From JBFLVU01 sp964589625 (GTDB lineage Bacteria > Acidobacteriota > UBA4820 > DSQY01), in contig CAZPSH010000009.1 of assembly GCA_964589625.1 (NCBI GenBank), positions 50,737-114,736 of the forward strand: DNA of 64,000 bases, written 5' to 3'. The notes beneath the pieces are model-generated. The model did not search any database and had not been told where the DNA came from. It saw nothing but the letters and a program-made list of their open reading frames with translations. Positions within the stretch are counted from its first letter, which is position 1; each line of letters starts with the position of its first letter. Of the stretch, positions 1 to 8,801 are shown piece after piece. Both the position numbers and the translations under genes were made by a program.

Positions 1-539
1 CCGTCGAGGGGCCAGAAGCCGATTTCGAAGGCCGCCCGTCCCGACTCGTGGACGAACTGCGCGTAGGCCCTCCGCCGCTCGTCCTCGGGCAGAAGTTCCA
101 TCATGGAATAGACCGCTTCTCCGTAAGTGATCTTGAAGGGCTTCCGCCAGAATCCCCAGGTTGTCATGGCGCTCCAAAAGGAGCGGATCACCGACAGGCG
201 GAGGGCGAGGACGCCCCGCGGCGCCGCGGGAGTGAGGAGCACCGCCTTTTCGCACAGTCCCCGGGAGGCCAGGATCTGGGCCAGGATGCCCCCCATGGAA
301 TGGCCCACGACGACGGGTCGCTCGGGAAGGGCCCGGATCTCCCCTTCGAGGTCCTGCGCGTAGTCGAGGAGGCTCGTGGTGCCGAGGCCGTCGGGCGGCG
401 CGGCCTCCGGGGGGACGCCGTGGTGGCGAAGCGTGCTCGCCACGCAGGTGTGCCCCCGCTTTTCGAAAAAGGACCGGTAGTTCGCCCACAGGTGCGCGCC
501 GCCCCACATGCCGTGGATGAGGAACAGGGTCTTGCCCAT
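1..539 (-). CDS. alpha/beta hydrolase, partial (C-terminus beyond window edge)
   Basis: Reading leftward from an ATG at 539 the protein begins MGKTLFLIHGMWGGAHLW, which is the first beta strand and HG oxyanion-hole motif of alpha/beta hydrolases. A nucleophile elbow VVGHSMGG follows at about residue 97, so the Ser is in place. About 179 residues are present and the reading frame is still open at base 1, so the acid and His of the triad are off the window. A strong ribosome site (GGAGGGGAG) precedes the ATG. The gene is divergent from gltX. Substrate cannot be inferred; lipase, esterase and haloalkane-dehalogenase-like members share these motifs. Confidence 0.85.
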   Translation of the reverse strand, partial: MGKTLFLIHGMWGGAHLWANYRSFFEKRGHTCVASTLRHHGVPPEAAPPDGLGTTSLLDYAQDLEGEIRALPERPVVVGHSMGGILAQILASRGLCEKAVLLTPAAPRGVLALRLSVIRSFWSAMTTWGFWRKPFKITYGEAVYSMMELLPEDERRRAYAQFVHESGRAAFEIGFWPLD

Positions 540-679
540 CTCTCCCCTCCTTCGTTTGAGCCAGGATGGAGCCCCGGAGCGCGCCAAGTCAATGGGGAAG
601 CCCGGCCCTTTGAGCCGATCCGGCCTCCCGCGGTTTCCCCGACCGCATGGGAGCGAGCGCCCTTTTTCCCCTCTCCGCC

Positions 680-709
680 TTTACGGGGGTGGCGGTTTGC
701 GTCTAGAAT
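680..709 (+). promoter_or_regulatory. probable sigma-70 promoter of gltX
   Basis: TTTACG at 680-685 and TAGAAT at 704-709 are separated by 18 bases. Transcription would begin near 716, giving a leader of only about 13 bases that carries GGAGG just ahead of the gltX ATG. Confidence 0.5.
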
Positions 710-728
710 CACGGCGCCTGGAGGCGCC

Positions 729-2243
729 ATGGCGTCCGAGAGAATCCGCGTCCGGTTCGCGCCGTCTCCCACGGGTCACCTTCATCTGGGGAACGTGCGG
801 ACGGCCCTTTTCAACTGGCTGTACGCCCGCAAGAACGGTGGGACCTTCATCCTGCGGCTGGAGGATACGGACGCGGCCCGCTCCACCGAGGAGAGCGTGC
901 GTTCCGTGCTGCAGGACCTGCGCTGGCTGGGCCTTCACTGGAACGAGGGGCCCGAGACGGGGGGCCCCTTCGGCCCCTACCGCCAGACGGAGCGCTACGG
1001 CACCTATCGGGAGGCCGCGGACCGCCTTCTTCGGGAGGACAAGGCCTACCCGTGCTTCTGCTCCCAGGAGGAGCTGGACGCGGGGCGCGAGGCCGCCCGG
1101 GCGGCCCAGCGGACCTTCGTCTATCCGGGCACCTGCCGACACATGGATGCGGCCGAGCGGGCCCGGAGGATCGCGTCGGGGGAGCCCCATTCGCTCCGCC
1201 TCAAGGTCCCGCTGAAGACCGTCACGTTCACGGACCTGGTGCGCGGACCCGTCTCCATCCACACGAGCCAGTTCGGGGACTGGATCCTGGCCCGCCCGGA
1301 CGGGTCCCCCACCTACAACTTCGCCGTGGTCGTGGACGACGCCCTCATGGGCGTGACCCACGTGATCCGCGGGGAGGACCACCTCTCCAACACGCCGAAG
1401 CAGATCCTCCTCTACGAGGCCCTGGGGCTGGAGCCGCCCCTCTTCGGCCACCTCTCCATGATCCTCGGCCTCGACGGGCGAAAGCTCAGCAAGCGCCACG
1501 GCGACGTCTCTCTCGACGCCTTCCGCTCCCGGGGTTTCCTTCCGGAGGCCATGGTGAACGGCCTGGCCCTCCTCGGCTGGTCCGATCCCGGGGGCCGGGA
1601 GGTCCTTTCGGCCCACGAGATCGTGGAGGGCTTCTCCCTGGAGCGCGTGAACAAGGTGGCCGCGGTCTTCGACGAGGGGAAGCTGCGCTTTCTCAACCGT
1701 GAGCACCTCAAGCGGCTGGCGCCGGAGGCCTTGGCCTCGGCGCTCGCGCAACGCCTTCGGGCGGCGGGCCGGCTTCCCGAGGGGGATCTCTCCGCCGAGG
1801 CGCTCGCATGGCTGGCAGACCTGGGCCAGCTTCTCGTCGAGCGGATGGACCTCCTCTCCGAAGCTTCCGCCGCCTCCGACCCCGTGTTCGCCTTCGAGCC
1901 GGAGGCCATGGACGAGCCGGCCCGGGAGACGCTTTCGGCTCCGGGGGCCGGCGAGGTGGTTCGCGCCTTCCTCGAAAGGGCCGCCGGCGCGGACCTCGCT
2001 CTCCCGGGCGCCTATCGTGAAGCCGTGCTGGACGTTCGGGACACCCTCAAGGTCAAGGGAAAGGCCCTCTTCCACCCCATCCGCGTGGCCCTGACCGCCC
2101 GCGAGTCGGGCCCCGACCTGGAGCGTCTGGTGCCCCTTCTGGAGCGGGGCAGCCGACTGGAACTGCCCGTGCCCGTCCTTCCACCCGCCGAGCGCATCCG
2201 AAGGGTGTTGCGGATCGTGGAAGGGTCCAAAGGGGCGTCCTGA
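729..2243 (+). CDS. gltX: glutamyl-tRNA synthetase
   Basis: Class I aminoacyl-tRNA synthetase that charges tRNA-Glu (or tRNA-Glu and tRNA-Gln in a non-discriminating version) in the cytoplasm. The HIGH-type signature appears as FAPSPTGHLHLGNVRTALF near residue 10 and the KMSKS-type loop as KLSKRHG near residue 252. At 504 residues it is of normal family length and the C-terminal anticodon-binding half is intact. The frame is open further upstream to base 48, but homology begins at the ATG at 729, which has GGAGG five bases before it, so that is the start. Whether the enzyme is discriminating cannot be judged from the sequence alone. Confidence 0.97.
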   Translation: MASERIRVRFAPSPTGHLHLGNVRTALFNWLYARKNGGTFILRLEDTDAARSTEESVRSVLQDLRWLGLHWNEGPETGGPFGPYRQTERYGTYREAADRLLREDKAYPCFCSQEELDAGREAARAAQRTFVYPGTCRHMDAAERARRIASGEPHSLRLKVPLKTVTFTDLVRGPVSIHTSQFGDWILARPDGSPTYNFAVVVDDALMGVTHVIRGEDHLSNTPKQILLYEALGLEPPLFGHLSMILGLDGRKLSKRHGDVSLDAFRSRGFLPEAMVNGLALLGWSDPGGREVLSAHEIVEGFSLERVNKVAAVFDEGKLRFLNREHLKRLAPEALASALAQRLRAAGRLPEGDLSAEALAWLADLGQLLVERMDLLSEASAASDPVFAFEPEAMDEPARETLSAPGAGEVVRAFLERAAGADLALPGAYREAVLDVRDTLKVKGKALFHPIRVALTARESGPDLERLVPLLERGSRLELPVPVLPPAERIRRVLRIVEGSKGAS

Positions 2244-2274
2244 GGAGACGGGTCCGGGCGGGATGTGCGCCGCA

Positions 2275-2847
2275 CTTACGTTGAAACGGAGAGCGGCCCC
2301 CGGGTTCCCCGCCACGAAGACCGTTTCCCCTTCGCTCGGAGGGCTCTCCCGTACGGGAAGGTAGTGCGTCACCTGCAGGGGCCGGCCGTTCTCGTACACG
2401 CGGAAGAGAGCCACATCGAGGTCGTGCCGTGGAAAGATGAAGTTGTCTGCGTCCCCTCCAAAGAACCCGATGGCCTTCTTGGTGGAGAAGACGAGGCGGA
2501 TGTCGGTGAAGCGTCGGTAGAGGTAGATCCAGTACTCCCCGCCGCGGTAGAGGGTCTCCGTCTCGCACAGGAAACTCGTCTCGCCCATCCTGGCGGAGGC
2601 GAGGCCGGCCAGGACTTCCCGTCTCTTGGCCTCCGTATCCTTCGGAGGAAGCCCTCCACGGCCGACCGCAATGCGTCGGTGACGTTTTCCATGCGCTCGA
2701 GGCGGTGCACCTCCAGGTCGGGGCACTTCATCTCCTCCGCCTCGGTGGATGCGTAGAAGACGGTGCGCACGTAGTCCTTCTCGGGAGTGGAGACCTTCTG
2801 GAGCTGACCCAGTGCGATGTGCGGGTTGGTCAGAAGCAGGCCCCGAG
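2275..2847 (-). pseudogene. relict of a peptidase S46 (dipeptidyl-peptidase 7/11-like) gene
   Basis: Between gltX and rimI lies about 190 residues of S46-type sequence on the minus strand, split over two frames. The first part (about 2847-2651) reads TNPHIALGQLQKVSTPE and then ERMENVTDALRSAV; the second (about 2651-2280) continues with YRGGEYWIYLYRRFTDIRLV, FGGDADNFIFPR, DLDVALFRVYENGRPL and VFVAGNPGA. These match consecutive conserved blocks of S46 enzymes, which are normally about 700 residues. The frame changes near 2650, the usual TNHHC catalytic-His block reads TNPHI, and the N-terminal signal region and the whole C-terminal half with the nucleophile Ser are missing. It is therefore a decayed fragment, not a working gene. 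Confidence 0.8.
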
Positions 2848-2849
2848 TC

Positions 2850-3335
2850 TCATGGCCCCTCCCCCCCGGACCCCGCTTTGAGCGAGGCCTCCATGACCAG
2901 GGCGGCGGCCCCGTCGGAGTAATACCGTTCGATCCTGCCGAGTTCGCCAAAGCCGTGCTTTCGGTACAGCGCGATGGCCGGAGCGTTGGATTCCCTCACC
3001 TCCAGGTGGATGCGCTCCCCCCCCATGGACCTGGCTTGCTCCAGGGCGTGGACCAGGAGCGCCTCCCCCAGGCCGCACCGGCGGTACTCCCGGTCCACGG
3101 CGATGTTGATGAGGTGCGCCTGCTCGAAGATGACCCACAGGAAGGCGTACCCGGCGACGCGCCCCTCCTGCTCCACCACGAAGCTGGTGCAGAAGGGATT
3201 GGTGACGAGTTCGTGGCGGAGAGCCTCCAAGGGCCACGGATTGGGGAAGGAGTCGGACTCGATGGCCGAGACCTCCGGGAGATCACCGGGCGCCATGGGC
3301 CGCACCGCCCCCCGAATGTCCATCCGCCGTCCCAT
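2850..3335 (-). CDS. rimI: ribosomal-protein S18 alanine N-acetyltransferase RimI
   Basis: A 161-residue GNAT-fold acetyltransferase. Visible motifs are the N-terminal IRGAVRPMAPGDLPEVSAIE strand-helix, NIAVDREYRRCGLGEALL (motif A, acetyl-CoA pyrophosphate loop of R/Q-x-x-G-x-G/A type) and ESNAPAIALYRKHGF near residue 120, the arrangement typical of RimI. Its family acetylates the N-terminal Ala of S18. The ATG at 3335 has a GAGGG site in front; a second ATG at 3323 is possible. It lies 18 bases after purC on the same strand, so the two are probably co-transcribed. Assignment to RimI rather than another GNAT is by motif similarity. Confidence 0.85.
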   Translation of the reverse strand: MGRRMDIRGAVRPMAPGDLPEVSAIESDSFPNPWPLEALRHELVTNPFCTSFVVEQEGRVAGYAFLWVIFEQAHLINIAVDREYRRCGLGEALLVHALEQARSMGGERIHLEVRESNAPAIALYRKHGFGELGRIERYYSDGAAALVMEASLKAGSGGEGP

Positions 3336-3353
3336 CGGCCCTCGCCCCCTCCG

Positions 3354-4244
3354 CTAGGGCAGCGGGTGGCCCGTGATTCGCTCGAAGGCTTCCCGGTATT
3401 TCTCGGAGGTCCTGGACACCACCTCTTCGGGGAGGGCGGGCACCGGCGGCTCCTTGTTCCACCGGATGGAGAGCAGGTAATCCCTCACGAATTGCTTGTC
3501 GAAGGAGGGCTGGGATTTCCCCGGCTCGTAAAGATCGGCGGGCCAGAACCGGCTCGAGTCGGGCGTCAGGACCTCGTCGCACAGGATGACCTCGCCCTCG
3601 TACAGCCCGAACTCGAACTTCGTGTCGGCGATGATGATGCCGCGCTGAAGGGCGTAGTCCGCGGCGTAGTTGTAGACCGAGAGGGTCAGCTCACGCACCC
3701 TGCGGGCCAGGGCCTCCCCGAGGAGGGAGGAGGCGGCCTCGAAGGAGATGTTCTCGTCGTGGCCCGTCTCCGCCTTCGTGGACGGTGTAAAAACGGGCTC
3801 GGGGAGCCGGTCGCTCTCCTTCAGGCCCTCGGGAAGCCGGATGCCGCACACCGCGCCGCTTTTCCGGTAATCGTTCCAGCCCGAGCCGGACAGATAACCT
3901 CGCACGACGCACTCCACGGGGAGCATGTCGGCTTTTTTGGCCAGCGTGAAGCGCCCCTCGAGCTCTTCCTTGTAGGGACAGAGGGACGACGGCAGATCCG
4001 CGGCGGCCGTTGAAAGCAAGTGGTTCTTCACGAGGTGCTTCGTCTTCTCGAGCCAGAATTCCGTCAGGAGATTCAGCACGCGGCCCTTGTCGGGGATCCC
4101 GTTGGGCAGGACGTGATCGAAGGCAGACAGCCGGTCCGTGACCACGATGAGGACCTGGTCATCCAGGTCGTACATGTCGCGAACCTTCCCGCGGGAGATC
4201 AGCCGGATTCCGTCGTAGTCGGTTCGAGTCACCACCGGTCGCAT
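3354..4244 (-). CDS. purC: phosphoribosylaminoimidazole-succinocarboxamide synthase (SAICAR synthetase)
   Basis: Cytoplasmic enzyme of de novo purine synthesis that joins CAIR and aspartate using ATP. Recognised by GKVRDMYDLDDQVLIVVTDR near the N-terminus, SAFDHVLPNGIPDKG, the ECVVRGYLSGSGW block and DTKFEFGLYEGEVILCDEV. At 296 residues it belongs to the longer subfamily. The frame is open to 4307, but the ATG at 4244 is preceded by GGGAGG at the right distance and gives the conserved N-terminus, so it is chosen. No other pur genes are in the window. Confidence 0.95.
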   Translation of the reverse strand: MRPVVTRTDYDGIRLISRGKVRDMYDLDDQVLIVVTDRLSAFDHVLPNGIPDKGRVLNLLTEFWLEKTKHLVKNHLLSTAAADLPSSLCPYKEELEGRFTLAKKADMLPVECVVRGYLSGSGWNDYRKSGAVCGIRLPEGLKESDRLPEPVFTPSTKAETGHDENISFEAASSLLGEALARRVRELTLSVYNYAADYALQRGIIIADTKFEFGLYEGEVILCDEVLTPDSSRFWPADLYEPGKSQPSFDKQFVRDYLLSIRWNKEPPVPALPEEVVSRTSEKYREAFERITGHPLP

Positions 4245-4296
4245 GCGCACGTCCTCCCGTTCGGGGGATCCGGGCCCCCCGTTTGGCTCCCACGGT

Positions 4297-5490
4297 TCAG
4301 GGGCCAACCCCGCCGCCTGCGGTGCCGGCCCGCGCGGAGGGGAGCGGCCGGTCCACCGTCACGCGCGCTCCCTGCCGCACTACCGTCAAATCCTTGCGCC
4401 GCTTCACGGCCTCGGAAAACTCCTCCGCTTCCCCTTCGCCGTCCCAGGCCGTCGTCCAGGTAAAGGCCCGGCCGCTCTCGGGCCCCTGGTACACCCGGTA
4501 GGAGTCCCCGGCCCAACCCGCCGCGGCCTTCCGGGCCTGCTCCTCCCCGGCGCCCCACTCGCCCAGGAGGATGCGTACGTTGAACTCCCCCCACACGCCC
4601 TGGGAGACCTCGACCCAGCCGGGTGGGAGCCCCGTGAAGGATGGGGCGGCCAGGTTCACCGGAGGGTCGGTGCGATTCAGGGCCTTCTCCGGGTGGAGCA
4701 CCTGCTCCATGGAGCGCGGCGGGTTTCGGTAGAGGTCGTTGAGCGCCGCCACCCCACCTCTGTCCACTGCCGCTTGAACCAGGGCCAGCCCGGCCAGGTA
4801 CCCCGCCAGGAGGTTGTCCTGGATGTAAGCGGGGGCCGACTGCCCGAGTAGTTCTCTCCCGAGGGCCAGGGAGCCCATGAAGTCGGCCGCCTCGGCCTGC
4901 CTCGCGGGGGAGAGCTTCAGGGCCCCGTACAGGTACCGCATCATGACCCAGGTCGCGTCCCCCTCCACCAGGCAGCGCGCCGCCGAAGCGCGGTCCTCGT
5001 TCTCCCGGTCCTCCATGGGCAGGTCCAGGAGCGGAAAGTGCTGGTCCACGAGCGCGTGCGCCAGCTCGTGAACCAGGAAGACGTCGGAGAGCGAAAAGCC
5101 CTCCACCTCCAGCCCCGCCAGAAGCTCCTCCTCCCCGAGCGGGGCCGCGCTCACATAAAGCACCTTGTCCCGGGGGTCGTAAAGCCCCGCCACCTGCTCC
5201 TCCAGCATGGCCTGGAGAACGGCGCGGAGGTTCATCTTGGGAGGGATCAGGTCGAAAGCTTTGAGGACAGCCTCGTTCTTCGGCCACTCGGCTTCCGGAA
5301 ACTCCCGCGCCAATTCCCGCCTTACCACCGCGCGAAGCGCCTCCGGCTCCACCCTCCGGACGGGAACGGGCCGCAGAAAGGGAAGTCCGCGGAGGGCCTC
5401 CACTTGCTTCTGAAGGGCCGCGATGCGGTCCTGGGCCCCCCACGCCGAGAGAGACAGGAAAGCCAGGAGCACGAACCCCGCCTTGCGCAT
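4297..5490 (-). CDS. secreted HExxH metallopeptidase-like protein
   Basis: A 397-residue protein starting MRKAGFVLLAFLSLSAWGAQ, a clear signal peptide. HELAHALVDQHF near residue 148 is an HExxH zinc-site, and a downstream Glu in CLVEGDATWVMMRY about 30 residues later fits the third ligand of gluzincin-type peptidases. The C-terminal 150 residues show no motif I recognise. A start at 5553 is open but would add 21 non-homologous residues before the signal peptide; 5490 is preferred. Its 3' end lies beyond (to the right of) the purC start by about 50 bases, so it may read into purC. Substrate unknown; likely periplasmic or extracellular. Confidence 0.75.
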   Translation of the reverse strand: MRKAGFVLLAFLSLSAWGAQDRIAALQKQVEALRGLPFLRPVPVRRVEPEALRAVVRRELAREFPEAEWPKNEAVLKAFDLIPPKMNLRAVLQAMLEEQVAGLYDPRDKVLYVSAAPLGEEELLAGLEVEGFSLSDVFLVHELAHALVDQHFPLLDLPMEDRENEDRASAARCLVEGDATWVMMRYLYGALKLSPARQAEAADFMGSLALGRELLGQSAPAYIQDNLLAGYLAGLALVQAAVDRGGVAALNDLYRNPPRSMEQVLHPEKALNRTDPPVNLAAPSFTGLPPGWVEVSQGVWGEFNVRILLGEWGAGEEQARKAAAGWAGDSYRVYQGPESGRAFTWTTAWDGEGEAEEFSEAVKRRKDLTVVRQGARVTVDRPLPSARAGTAGGGVGP

Positions 5491-5559
5491 GGGGGCATTG
5501 TCCCATCGGGGCCTCGGGCGGTCAACTTCGGCCTCCCGGCGGGGACCGGACAATCGAGA

Positions 5560-5581
5560 AGGCGGGCCCTCGGGCCCGCCT
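5560..5581 (-). terminator. probable intrinsic terminator after the cytochrome operon
   Basis: A perfect 10-base-pair inverted repeat (AGGCGGGCCC / GGGCCCGCCT) lies 31 bases past the stop of the octaheme cytochrome gene. The following run on the minus strand is only moderately T-rich. Confidence 0.55.
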
Positions 5582-5611
5582 TTCGAAACGGCAAGGGGTC
5601 GGAAGAGGAGG

Positions 5612-7045
5612 CTATTTCTTCGGGCCTGCAGGCTTCGCGGCGGCGGCCAGCCTCTCCATGAGGGGATCGCCGTCGTAACCGAGCGCCCTCCAGTCCATGC
5701 GCTTTCCCGTATCGTGGCAGTCCAGGCATCCCAGGGCCTGCTTCGCCGGGACCACCTCGTGGTAGATGCCCATGTAGCGGACCGTATCCACCCAGAAGTA
5801 CCGGGCGTCGCGGACGCCGTAGGTCACCTCGGCCGCTCCGCGGATCGCCTCGTCCAGCTTCCCGTTTCCGAAGAAGGCCTCCACTTCGATGGGTAGGATG
5901 TACTGCTTGCCTTCAAGCACCGGCATGCGGCCCCGGTGCAGCTTGAAGGGGTAGATGCGCGCCTTCGGGTCCTTCCGGCTCCCCTCGGGGGCCATCATGC
6001 CAACGGTGCCGTCGGCGTTTTTCTGGATGGGATGGCCCGGCAGGAGGGCCCGCGTCTTGCCGTTGTACCAGGCGTAAACGGGGGCCACGTCCTTCTGGAG
6101 GGTGATGGTGGCGCTGTACTTGTCTTTCTCCGCGTCGTAGGAGGGTTTGGACCAGTCCCGGACCATGTCCGTTGCGTCGGCCTTGGCGAAGGTGGGGATG
6201 TGGCATGAGGCGCAGGCCACGCGCGCGGCGTGGGCGTTGAGGATCTGAGAGGCGTGCGGCTTGCCCCCGTGGCACTCCTCCGTGTCGCAGGAGAGGGGCT
6301 TGGAGGGAAGGTCCGTGCCCGAGAGGTCGGCACCCCGGCCCCGGACCCGGTGGTCCTCGCCGGCGTGGCAGTCCACACAGCTCAGGCCCACACCGTCCTG
6401 GGCCATGTGTACGTCGAAGTCACGGGAGCACTCGGTGAGGGCATATTCCAGATCGCCTCGCTTGAAGTTGGGACCGCCCCCGGAACCCGCGTGGCAGCGC
6501 AGGCAGGTGGCGAGGGTCGGCATGCCGATGCGCTTGGCCACCGAATCGAGGCCTTCGGGGTTCTTCCAGAGGATGGGCCGCCATTCCCAGCCGCCCTTTC
6601 CGTTGTCGTACAGGCTACGTTGGTAGCCCCGGGCGTGGCACATGAGGCAGTCGATGTTCTCGAGCTGTTCCGGAGTGATCTTGTCCGCGGGCAGGAGGCC
6701 CAATCCAGCGTGGCACTTCGAGCATCCCTGGGCCAGCAGGTCCCCCCGGGAGTTCCGGGTCTCGCCGATCCAGTTCTTCACCGGGTTGGTGCAGAAGTCG
6801 TTGATGGTGTTGATCTTGCCCAGGCTCTTCCCGTCCGAGTTCACCACGTCGGGGGCCTGCCCCCGCCACTGGTAGTGCTGGGAGTGGAAGAAGGACTCGG
6901 CTTCCTTCTGGTGGCACTGGAGGCAGGTCTTCGTCCCCTCATAGTGGTCGAAGTACTTCTGGTGGGTGTACTCCTTCCCGGCCGCGGCCGCCGCGGTCGC
7001 GGCGGCCAGGGCCAGAAGGAGCGAGCAGAGGGCGAGGCGCCGCAT
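5612..7045 (-). CDS. octaheme c-type cytochrome, tetrathionate-reductase (OTR)-like
   Basis: A 477-residue periplasmic or surface cytochrome with a signal peptide (residues 1-22, Ala-rich). Seven CXXCH sites are seen (C41, C108, C133, C181, C223, C278, C440) plus one wider CX4CH site, CDTEECH at 253-259, giving eight probable hemes. The order of the second and third sites after INTINDFCTNPVKNW resembles the octaheme tetrathionate reductase family, although that family's CX4CK active heme appears here as CX4CH. It is the last gene of an operon with a beta-barrel protein (7 bases apart) and a monoheme cytochrome, suggesting electron transfer across or at the outer membrane. Activity on tetrathionate, nitrite or hydroxylamine is not demonstrated by the sequence. 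Confidence 0.85.
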   Translation of the reverse strand: MRRLALCSLLLALAAATAAAAAGKEYTHQKYFDHYEGTKTCLQCHQKEAESFFHSQHYQWRGQAPDVVNSDGKSLGKINTINDFCTNPVKNWIGETRNSRGDLLAQGCSKCHAGLGLLPADKITPEQLENIDCLMCHARGYQRSLYDNGKGGWEWRPILWKNPEGLDSVAKRIGMPTLATCLRCHAGSGGGPNFKRGDLEYALTECSRDFDVHMAQDGVGLSCVDCHAGEDHRVRGRGADLSGTDLPSKPLSCDTEECHGGKPHASQILNAHAARVACASCHIPTFAKADATDMVRDWSKPSYDAEKDKYSATITLQKDVAPVYAWYNGKTRALLPGHPIQKNADGTVGMMAPEGSRKDPKARIYPFKLHRGRMPVLEGKQYILPIEVEAFFGNGKLDEAIRGAAEVTYGVRDARYFWVDTVRYMGIYHEVVPAKQALGCLDCHDTGKRMDWRALGYDGDPLMERLAAAAKPAGPKK

Positions 7046-7052
7046 GGGGCCC

Positions 7053-8771
7053 CTAGAACCTCACGCTCATGGAGAGGGTGGCGACGCCGGCGCTGGAGTA
7101 GGTGGGGAAGCCCAGAACGGGATTGGAGTCGAGCTTCTGGGGCGCCCCGATGTGCCACCCGGAACCCGAGTATTCGTAGTCGTAGTAGGTGTAGTCGAGC
7201 TTGAGCTGGAAGCGCTTGTTGATGCGGTGGAGCAGATAGGCCTCCCAGACGTCGCCACGGGTGTTGGTCTTGGCGGCGAGGATGTCGTCCTGGGCCGGCG
7301 TGAAGTTGAACCAGTACTTGGAGCCGTGGTTGTACTCGAGGCCGATGCTGGTGGCCTTGTTGGCGAAGTTGTAGCGGCCGCCCACGTAGATCATGGACCC
7401 GGAATGAGACTCGGGGGTCTCGAAGGGATCGCAGAAAAGGCCGCCGAAGGGCGTCGTGACGTTGTCGGGGCGGCTCTTGACCCAGTTCACGTTGGCGAAC
7501 CAGTCGAAGGGCCCGTCTGTGCGCTGGACCAGGAGGCCCGCGAGGTCCATGTCTCCGAGGTTGGCGGCCGGGGAATAGCGCATCACCACGGGGCCAGCGA
7601 TGGTGGCGCCCGTGACGGGGTTGTTGGGAAGGACGATGAGGCCGTTGAAGCCGTCGGTCACGTTGAAGGCTCGCGCCACGGTGGTCTGGACGAGGGTCTT
7701 CTCGGTGCTCCAGATGTCCCAGTTGACGCCGAGGAACTGGGCGTCCTTGAGCCGATCCGCGGGTTGCTGAAGCTGTTCCCCGTTGCCCCATCCGCTCTCA
7801 TACGCCAGGCCGTAACAGAGGCGGAAGGTGGAGTTCTCGTTGATGTGCCACCCGGCCGTGATGCCGTCGAACTGCAAGTCGATGAGGGCACCCATGGGCG
7901 TCCCGGCGCGCAGTTCGCCCTGCCGCAGATTCAGGGGCGGGCCGCTGGTGGAGGGCCGGCGCCCGATGGAGAGGTAGATGGGCTTGCCGCCGATGTTGTT
8001 CCAGGTGAAATAGGCGCGCTCCACGCGGAGGGCGTCGGAGTTGGGAACGCCCGTGGTGTTGCCGTCGAGGGCGAAACTGTTGGATTGGCCGTTGAACATT
8101 TGGACGCCCGTGGAGTCGCCCCAGGTCTTGTACATGGAAAGGCGTCCCGAGAAGGTCACGTCCTTGGCTACGTCGGCCTCCATGCTCAGGCGCAGGCGGT
8201 TGGTGTAAAGGATGCTGTTGTTCCAGTCGTACCCCGGACGGGCGGCGTAGGGCGCCAGCGAAGCCATCAGCATCTGCTGCATTTGGGGGGAGAACATCCC
8301 CATGGTCTTCTTGAGCTGGTCGAAGGTAAGGTGGTCGGTGAAGTAGAGGTAGTCGCTGTAGTGGCTGGCGATGAGGGATTGCACCGCGCCGGGATTGGGT
8401 GGGAGCATTCCCGTGGCGCCGTAATAAAAGAGCGTGTTCACCACCATGTTCTGCATGGCCATTCCGTCCACGTAGGCCGGGATGGAGCTATCGATGGAGT
8501 GGGTCTCGAAGCGGAAGTCGCCGCCCCAGCGGATCCGGTCCAGCGCGTCGTTCTTCTCCACGGAGTCGAGCCGCTTGCCCATCTCCTTGAGTTCCTGCCG
8601 GATGGCCTGCACGTCTGCGCTGGCCGCCGGCGCCTTGGACGCTTCGATCTGGCTCAGACGCTGCTCCAGTTCCGCCAGGCGGCGGCGCATGGCCTCCACC
8701 TCGTCGCCCGACTGAGCCCAGCCGAGCACGGAAAAAACCGCCGCCGCGAGCACCGCGAAAATTCGTTTCAT
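7053..8771 (-). CDS. outer-membrane beta-barrel protein, DUF3373-like
   Basis: A 572-residue protein with a signal peptide (MKRIFAVLAAAVFSVLGWAQ), then a coiled-coil segment of about 50 residues (heptads in EVEAMRRRLAELEQRLSQIE), then alternating polar/aromatic strands typical of a porin, ending in Phe (MSVRF) as outer-membrane barrels do. The DRIRWGGDFRFE block after the coiled coil and the GRLSMYKTWGD region resemble DUF3373 proteins. The ATG at 8771 has AAGGAG in front and is preferred over the upstream start at 8792. Flanked by cytochromes in one operon, it may be the membrane sheath or partner of an electron conduit. That role is inference. Confidence 0.82.
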   Translation of the reverse strand: MKRIFAVLAAAVFSVLGWAQSGDEVEAMRRRLAELEQRLSQIEASKAPAASADVQAIRQELKEMGKRLDSVEKNDALDRIRWGGDFRFETHSIDSSIPAYVDGMAMQNMVVNTLFYYGATGMLPPNPGAVQSLIASHYSDYLYFTDHLTFDQLKKTMGMFSPQMQQMLMASLAPYAARPGYDWNNSILYTNRLRLSMEADVAKDVTFSGRLSMYKTWGDSTGVQMFNGQSNSFALDGNTTGVPNSDALRVERAYFTWNNIGGKPIYLSIGRRPSTSGPPLNLRQGELRAGTPMGALIDLQFDGITAGWHINENSTFRLCYGLAYESGWGNGEQLQQPADRLKDAQFLGVNWDIWSTEKTLVQTTVARAFNVTDGFNGLIVLPNNPVTGATIAGPVVMRYSPAANLGDMDLAGLLVQRTDGPFDWFANVNWVKSRPDNVTTPFGGLFCDPFETPESHSGSMIYVGGRYNFANKATSIGLEYNHGSKYWFNFTPAQDDILAAKTNTRGDVWEAYLLHRINKRFQLKLDYTYYDYEYSGSGWHIGAPQKLDSNPVLGFPTYSSAGVATLSMSVRF

Positions 8772-8801
8772 GGCCTCGTTCTCCTTCGTCACGAGGCGGC
8801 C

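Noticed and set aside
681..2726. A 681-codon minus-strand open frame opposite gltX
   Set aside because: Only its first 150 codons match anything (the S46 relict); the rest is the antisense shadow of gltX.
5612..7045. Octaheme cytochrome named outright as tetrathionate reductase
   Set aside because: The active-heme motif differs (CX4CH rather than CX4CK) and no sulfur-pathway genes are nearby, so only family resemblance is claimed.
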